The notes beneath the pieces were generated by a model. That model was not told where the DNA came from, ran no database searches, and was given only the letters and a program-made list of their open reading frames with translations. Source: Balneolaceae bacterium (GTDB taxonomy: Bacteria > Bacteroidota > Rhodothermia > Balneolales > Balneolaceae). Taken from it: a stretch of DNA of 9,584 nucleotides. Where the stretch lies: positions 1 to 9,584 of the forward strand of contig SKRK01000316.1 in the NCBI GenBank assembly GCA_007118525.1, in the 5' to 3' direction. A program made the translations under genes and the position numbers. Numbering within the stretch: the stretch's first letter is position 1; the number at the start of each line of letters is the position of its first letter. Below, piece by piece: positions 5,552 to 9,584 of the stretch.

Positions 5552-7038
5552 TGACTTTCGAAGAACTCATAACATTTTGCAAGCCGGTTTCTGTTCGGGG
5601 TGATATACCCGACAGCCTGGGTGCACTATGTCAGGATTCACGTCAGGTGAATCCGGGAGATATCTTCATAGCTGTAAAGGGTACCCAAACAGACGGGCAC
5701 AACTACGCCTCTGCAGCAGCCGAGAAAGGTGCGTCCGTTTTAATTGTTGAAGAAGAGGTGCATGTTTCACAAAAAACGGCCGTCCTGCAGGTGGAAAACA
5801 GCCGGGTACTGCTCTCCCCTCTTGCCCTGAAGCTTGCGGGCAATCCAGATAAGAATTTAAAGATTATCGGTATAACCGGTACCAACGGTAAAACCACGGT
5901 TGCCACGCTGGTTTGGCAAATACTGCGCAGACTGGATAAAAAGGCGGCCCTGCTCGGTACCGTAAGTAAAAGAATTCATGATAAAGAACTCTCAAGCCGG
6001 CTTACCACTGCCGACCCCATAGAGCTGGCAGCCGACATGCAAGAGATGCTTAAAGCTGGCTGCGAATACCTGGTGATGGAAGTTTCATCTCACGCTCTGC
6101 ATCAGCAGAGGGTAAAAGGGATTTCGTTTGATGTTGCTGCATATACCAATTTGAGTCACGATCATCTCGACTATCACAAATCGATGGATCAATATGCCGC
6201 TTCAAAGAAAATGCTTTTTGACGGCCTGCCTGAATCAGCCATTGCTGTTACTAATGCAGATGACCTCTACGGCTCTTACATGGTTAAAGATACATCTGCT
6301 AAAGTACTTGATTTCTCATTTAAAAACGGCGCGGTGATCAGCGCTTCTATCGATCGCCTCACACCGGCCGAAACCGTACTGGACCTGGAAGGAGTTAAGA
6401 TTCATACACCGCTGATTGGGCGGTTCAATGCCGCGAACGTAACACAGTCTGTTCTGATTTGCTATGCCCTTGGATTTAACAGTGATATTGTTGCGGATCA
6501 CGTTCCACACTGCACCGGTGCGGCCGGGCGAATGGAAAAAGTAACTGCTGACGACTACGCGGATGACAAACCGCTCGTTATTGTAGACTATGCCCACACA
6601 CCCGATGCTTTAAAGAATGTGGCCTCTACCCTTGCCGAGCTCAAAAGATCAGATCAGGAACTCGTAATTCTTTTTGGATGCGGCGGCGACCGTGACAAAG
6701 ACAAGCGGCCTTTAATGGCCAGAATTGCCGCAAAATTTGGCGACAAGGTGATTGTAACTTCCGACAATCCCAGGTCGGAAGATCCGGCACGGATTATTGA
6801 CGACATCAAAGCCGGTTTTTCCAAGGATGATCGGTTTGAAGCTATCGTTTCTCGCAGGGATGCAATTCGTAAAGCCATTCAAAGCAGTGACGGACAGTCT
6901 ATTGTGCTCATTGCCGGTAAAGGCCATGAAACCTACCAGGAGATTAACGGAGAAAGAACTCATTTTGATGACCGCGAAGAGGCCAGACGAGCTCTCTCCG
7001 GCCAGAATGGACCTCTTAAAAACAGTGAGGTGAGCTGA
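5551..7038 (+). CDS. murE: UDP-N-acetylmuramoyl-L-alanyl-D-glutamate--2,6-diaminopimelate ligase MurE
   Basis: This 495-residue cytoplasmic Mur ligase adds the third amino acid to UDP-MurNAc-L-Ala-D-Glu using ATP. The N-terminal UDP-binding domain (about 20-100) contains CQDSRQVNPGDIFIAVKG. The central ATPase domain has the P-loop G110-T111-N112-G113-K114-T115-T116, the MEVSSHAL segment (176-183) and NLSHDHLDYH (200-209). K219 in YAASKKMLF aligns with the carbamylated lysine of the family. The C-terminal domain carries DYAHTPDAL (346-354), GCGGDRDKDKRP (376-387) and D405-N406-P407-R408. DNPR is the meso-diaminopimelate specificity motif, so the wall should be of the A1-gamma DAP type, as in most Gram-negatives. 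The ATG at 5551 overlaps the ftsI stop (TAATG) and has no Shine-Dalgarno sequence, which suggests translational coupling. murF, often the next gene, is absent here; mraY follows with a one-base overlap. Confidence 0.97.
   Translation: MTFEELITFCKPVSVRGDIPDSLGALCQDSRQVNPGDIFIAVKGTQTDGHNYASAAAEKGASVLIVEEEVHVSQKTAVLQVENSRVLLSPLALKLAGNPDKNLKIIGITGTNGKTTVATLVWQILRRLDKKAALLGTVSKRIHDKELSSRLTTADPIELAADMQEMLKAGCEYLVMEVSSHALHQQRVKGISFDVAAYTNLSHDHLDYHKSMDQYAASKKMLFDGLPESAIAVTNADDLYGSYMVKDTSAKVLDFSFKNGAVISASIDRLTPAETVLDLEGVKIHTPLIGRFNAANVTQSVLICYALGFNSDIVADHVPHCTGAAGRMEKVTADDYADDKPLVIVDYAHTPDALKNVASTLAELKRSDQELVILFGCGGDRDKDKRPLMARIAAKFGDKVIVTSDNPRSEDPARIIDDIKAGFSKDDRFEAIVSRRDAIRKAIQSSDGQSIVLIAGKGHETYQEINGERTHFDDREEARRALSGQNGPLKNSEVS
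7027..7030 (+). promoter_or_regulatory. Ribosome binding site for mraY
   Basis: GAGG lies 7 bases before the ATG at 7038, within the end of murE. It supports that start alongside the TGATG overlap. Confidence 0.55.
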
Positions 7039-8174
7039 TGTTATACTCACTGATTGACTGGCTGAACCAACTCTATAGTCCACCGGGTTTCGGCGCCTTC
7101 GATTATATTACAACCCGAACGGCTTTTGCTGCTGCTACCGCCCTGATCATTAGTCTCATTATTGGAAATAATATCATCAATTGGCTGCAGAGAATGCAGT
7201 TAAAAGAGACTATACGCGACGATATCGGCCTGGATTCGCACCTGAGTAAAGCCAACACCCCTACCATGGGTGGTGTTATTATCATCCTTGCAACGGTAAT
7301 ACCGGCCCTGCTCTGGATGAACATGAGCAGTATCTACACCTGGATGATCATTTTTGTTACGCTTGTGCTCGGTGTTGTGGGCTTTATTGATGATTACATC
7401 AAGGTAGTTAAGAAGGATAAATCGGGTTTACACGGCTGGTTTAAAGTGGGCGGACAGGTATTTGTCGGGCTTGTACTGGGTTCATTTCTCTATTTCTGGC
7501 CAGACTTCCAGGAGTTTAATACACTGAGTACCGTACCGTTTTTGAAAGACGTAAACATTGACTATGCATTTTTAGGGGAAGAGCTTGGATGGCTGATCTA
7601 TATACCTTTGGTTGTTTTCGTAATCACAGCTGTAAGTAACTCAGCTAACCTCACGGACGGTCTTGACGGATTGCTCTCCGGCACATCTGCAATTGCCGGG
7701 GTTATTTTAGGAATTTTTGCCTACGTATCGGGCCGGGTCGATTTCTCAGGCTTTCTGAACATCATGTACCTGCCCGGTTCAGGTGAGCTTACCATTTTCG
7801 CAGCATCGCTGGTTGGGGGGTGCCTTGGATTTCTCTGGTACAATTCACATCCGGCAACCGTTTTTATGGGAGATACTGGATCGCTGGCAATTGGCGGAGC
7901 CATTGGTGCCCTTGCCCTTATGATTCATAAAGAGCTATTACTGCCCATTATTTGTGGCGTATTCGTTGTTGAAACACTATCTGTAATTATTCAGACAACC
8001 TATTTCAAATACACGAAGCGAAAATACGGTGAGGGGAAGCGTGTCTATTTAATGACCCCCATACACCACCACTTTGAAAAAAAAGGATGGCCGGAATCTA
8101 AAATTGTAGTCCGATTCTGGATCATCGCCATACTGCTTGGAATTATCAGCCTTCTAACCCTGAAACTGCGATAA
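7038..8174 (+). CDS. mraY: Phospho-N-acetylmuramoyl-pentapeptide-transferase MraY
   Basis: This 378-residue polytopic inner-membrane enzyme transfers phospho-MurNAc-pentapeptide from UDP to undecaprenyl phosphate, making lipid I. About ten hydrophobic segments are visible. The signature motifs are all present: TPTMGG (74-79), the Mg-associated aspartate pair D118-D119 in FIDDYIKV, NLTDGLDGL (204-212), HPATVFMGDTGSLA (271-284, with D279), and the HHH motif in TPIHHHFEKKGW (340-351, H343-H345). A loop at about 155-185 (FQEFNTLSTVPFLKDVNIDY) makes this region somewhat longer than in E. coli (360 residues). The gene overlaps murE by one base (TGATG) and murD by one base (TAATG). It lies between the ligases that supply its substrate and the expected downstream murG, which uses its product. 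Confidence 0.97.
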   Translation: MLYSLIDWLNQLYSPPGFGAFDYITTRTAFAAATALIISLIIGNNIINWLQRMQLKETIRDDIGLDSHLSKANTPTMGGVIIILATVIPALLWMNMSSIYTWMIIFVTLVLGVVGFIDDYIKVVKKDKSGLHGWFKVGGQVFVGLVLGSFLYFWPDFQEFNTLSTVPFLKDVNIDYAFLGEELGWLIYIPLVVFVITAVSNSANLTDGLDGLLSGTSAIAGVILGIFAYVSGRVDFSGFLNIMYLPGSGELTIFAASLVGGCLGFLWYNSHPATVFMGDTGSLAIGGAIGALALMIHKELLLPIICGVFVVETLSVIIQTTYFKYTKRKYGEGKRVYLMTPIHHHFEKKGWPESKIVVRFWIIAILLGIISLLTLKLR

Positions 8175-9532
8175 TGGATGTAAGAGGAAAACATATCGTC
8201 ATTGCAGGTGCAGCCCGAAGCGGAGTAGCTGTTTCAATCCTTTTAAAGCAAAAAGGCGCAATACCTTTCCTGTCTGATATCGGACCGGTGAAGGATGAGC
8301 TTACCAATCGCCTTCAGGAAGAGTCGATCTCATTTGAGCAGAATACTCACTCGGAAACGGCGATGAACGGCGAGTTTTTAGTGCTCAGCCCGGGTGTGCC
8401 CTCAACCTCCCCTATCGCCTCTCATTACCGTGACGCAGGCAAAAAGATCTACTCGGAAATTGAGGTTGCAAGCTGGTTCAACAATTCACCCATTGTGGCG
8501 GTAACGGGAAGTAACGGCAAAACAACCGTGACCAGCTGGATGGCGCATACCTGGAAAGTTGCTAACCGGGAGTATCTGCTGGCCGGCAATATCGGCACTG
8601 CTTTTTCCGAACTGGTAGAACACTCTGCGCCCGATGTGGCAGCACTGCTTGAAATCAGCAGCTTTCAGCTCGATCATATCGACAGTTTCCACCCGGAAAT
8701 AAGTATGATTTTAAACATTACACCCGATCATCTCGACCGGTATAACAACAGTTTTGATCAGTACGCCGGGTCGAAAAAGAGTATCACAAAAAATCAGTCA
8801 TCTGACGACTGGTTCATCTACAACTTTGATGATCCTGTTCTTTCAGGATTTGCCAAAGAGCTATCGGCTAAGGAGAACAAACCCCGCTTACTCTCTTTTT
8901 CATCTACAACTGAAGTGCCCAACGGTGCTTTTGTACGTGGCGGACAACTGGTTTTAAAAATCAACAACGAAGAGGAGTACCTCATGCAAATAGGAGATAT
9001 CTCACTACCGGGCAGGCACAACCTGAACAATGGTATGGCAATGGCACTGGCAGCCCGGGCATCAGAAATCCGGAATGAATATATACGTGAAAGCCTCAAA
9101 ACTTTTGAAGGCGTGGCTCACAGACTTGAAGTAGTGAGAAACCTCAACGGTATTCGTTTTATAAACGACAGCAAGGCAACCAATATCAATGCAGTATGGT
9201 ATGCCCTCGACAGTTTTAACATGCCGCTTACACTCATTTTAGGAGGACGCGACAAAGGCAATGACTATCTCGAACTGGAAAACCAAATCCGGGAGAAGGT
9301 TCATACGATTATTGCCATTGGTGAAGCGAAAGAAGCTATCAAAAAGCAGTTAACCGATGTTGTGCCAAACCTGCTGGAAGCCGATAGCATGAAAGAAGCC
9401 GTGAAACTGAGTTTAAAGAGTGCAAAACGGGGCGAATTGGTGCTGTTAAGCCCTGCCTGTTCCTCCTTCGACATGTTTGAAAATTACGAGCATCGCGGAA
9501 ATGTGTTCAAACAGGCAGTGTTGGAGCTGTAA
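8174..9532 (+). CDS. murD: UDP-N-acetylmuramoylalanine--D-glutamate ligase MurD
   Basis: This 452-residue cytoplasmic Mur ligase adds D-glutamate to UDP-MurNAc-L-Ala with ATP. Its length is normal (E. coli 438). The N-terminal Rossmann-like domain begins IVIAGAARSGVAVS (8-21) and includes LSPGVP (71-76). The ATPase domain has the P-loop G112-S113-N114-G115-K116-T117-T118, LEISSFQL (159-166) and NITPDHLDRY (181-190). K201 in DQYAGSKKS aligns with the carbamylated lysine of the family. The C-terminal domain shows H316-R317-L318-E319, NDSKATN (331-337), LILGGRDKG (354-362) and LSPACSSFDMF (425-435). The ATG at 8174 overlaps the mraY stop (TAATG) with no Shine-Dalgarno sequence, so translation is probably coupled. 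No terminator follows within the window, consistent with the operon continuing. Confidence 0.97.
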   Translation: MDVRGKHIVIAGAARSGVAVSILLKQKGAIPFLSDIGPVKDELTNRLQEESISFEQNTHSETAMNGEFLVLSPGVPSTSPIASHYRDAGKKIYSEIEVASWFNNSPIVAVTGSNGKTTVTSWMAHTWKVANREYLLAGNIGTAFSELVEHSAPDVAALLEISSFQLDHIDSFHPEISMILNITPDHLDRYNNSFDQYAGSKKSITKNQSSDDWFIYNFDDPVLSGFAKELSAKENKPRLLSFSSTTEVPNGAFVRGGQLVLKINNEEEYLMQIGDISLPGRHNLNNGMAMALAARASEIRNEYIRESLKTFEGVAHRLEVVRNLNGIRFINDSKATNINAVWYALDSFNMPLTLILGGRDKGNDYLELENQIREKVHTIIAIGEAKEAIKKQLTDVVPNLLEADSMKEAVKLSLKSAKRGELVLLSPACSSFDMFENYEHRGNVFKQAVLEL

Positions 9533-9584
9533 GTAGCAAGTTTAAAATTTTATGCATAAACAAAAACTAAATTCGAATTATTGA
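9533..9584. other. Non-coding end of window after murD
   Basis: These 52 A/T-rich bases show no terminator hairpin and no gene start that can be supported. In related clusters ftsW is next, but nothing of it is visible here. Confidence 0.5.

Noticed and set aside
6797..7033. 78-codon plus-strand frame within murE
   Set aside because: It is a shadow in another frame of a fully conserved part of MurE (DNPR through the C-terminus).
9552..9584. Tiny frame of ten codons ending at the last base of the window
   Set aside because: It is too short and has no ribosome binding site or known motif; ending at the window edge is coincidence.

Overview
This window carries the front part of a division and cell wall (dcw) cluster from a Gram-negative bacterium that probably belongs to the FCB group. 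My best guess is a Balneolota/Rhodothermota-like marine lineage, with Bacteroidota in the wider sense as the alternative. The evidence for this is two predicted lipoproteins, a MurE with the meso-diaminopimelate motif DNPR, an FtsI with C-terminal PASTA repeats, no murF between murE and mraY, and several genes without a clear Shine-Dalgarno sequence. No marker in the window fixes the genus, so the placement is an inference.

Left part (1-1003): the 5' portion of a lipid-anchored YtcJ-type amidohydrolase runs leftward out of the window on the minus strand. It is divergent from a small orphan lipoprotein gene (581-1003). The mature form of that lipoprotein is extremely acidic, with about 29 Asp/Glu and one Arg, and its function is unknown.

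Middle (1004-1553): 550 bases without a gene. They hold a strong, nearly symmetric terminator hairpin (1181-1220), a C-rich block with CCCAC boxes (1296-1317) bracketed by a perfect 13-base direct repeat, and then the dcw promoter (TTGACA, 18 bases, TACATT). Directly after the -10 element come three GTGGG boxes spaced exactly 10 bases apart, which match the known MraZ operator architecture.

Right part (1554-9532): seven tightly packed plus-strand genes, mraZ, rsmH, ftsL, ftsI (PBP with PASTA), murE, mraY and murD. Four of the six junctions are single-base stop/start overlaps (TAATG or TGATG), one is a 1-base gap and one a 5-base gap, so this is almost certainly one transcript with translational coupling. 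MraZ would repress its own promoter. RsmH methylates 16S rRNA. FtsL and FtsI are inner-membrane septum proteins. MurD and MurE build the UDP-MurNAc peptide stem, and MraY attaches the finished precursor to undecaprenyl phosphate. The last 52 bases contain no gene, and the cluster would be expected to continue (ftsW, murG, murC and so on) beyond the window.

I see no CRISPR array, mobile element, tRNA or rRNA, and no convincing new system. The points most worth a second look are the well-formed MraZ operator, the opposite-strand GTGGG cluster upstream of it, and the hyperacidic lipoprotein.
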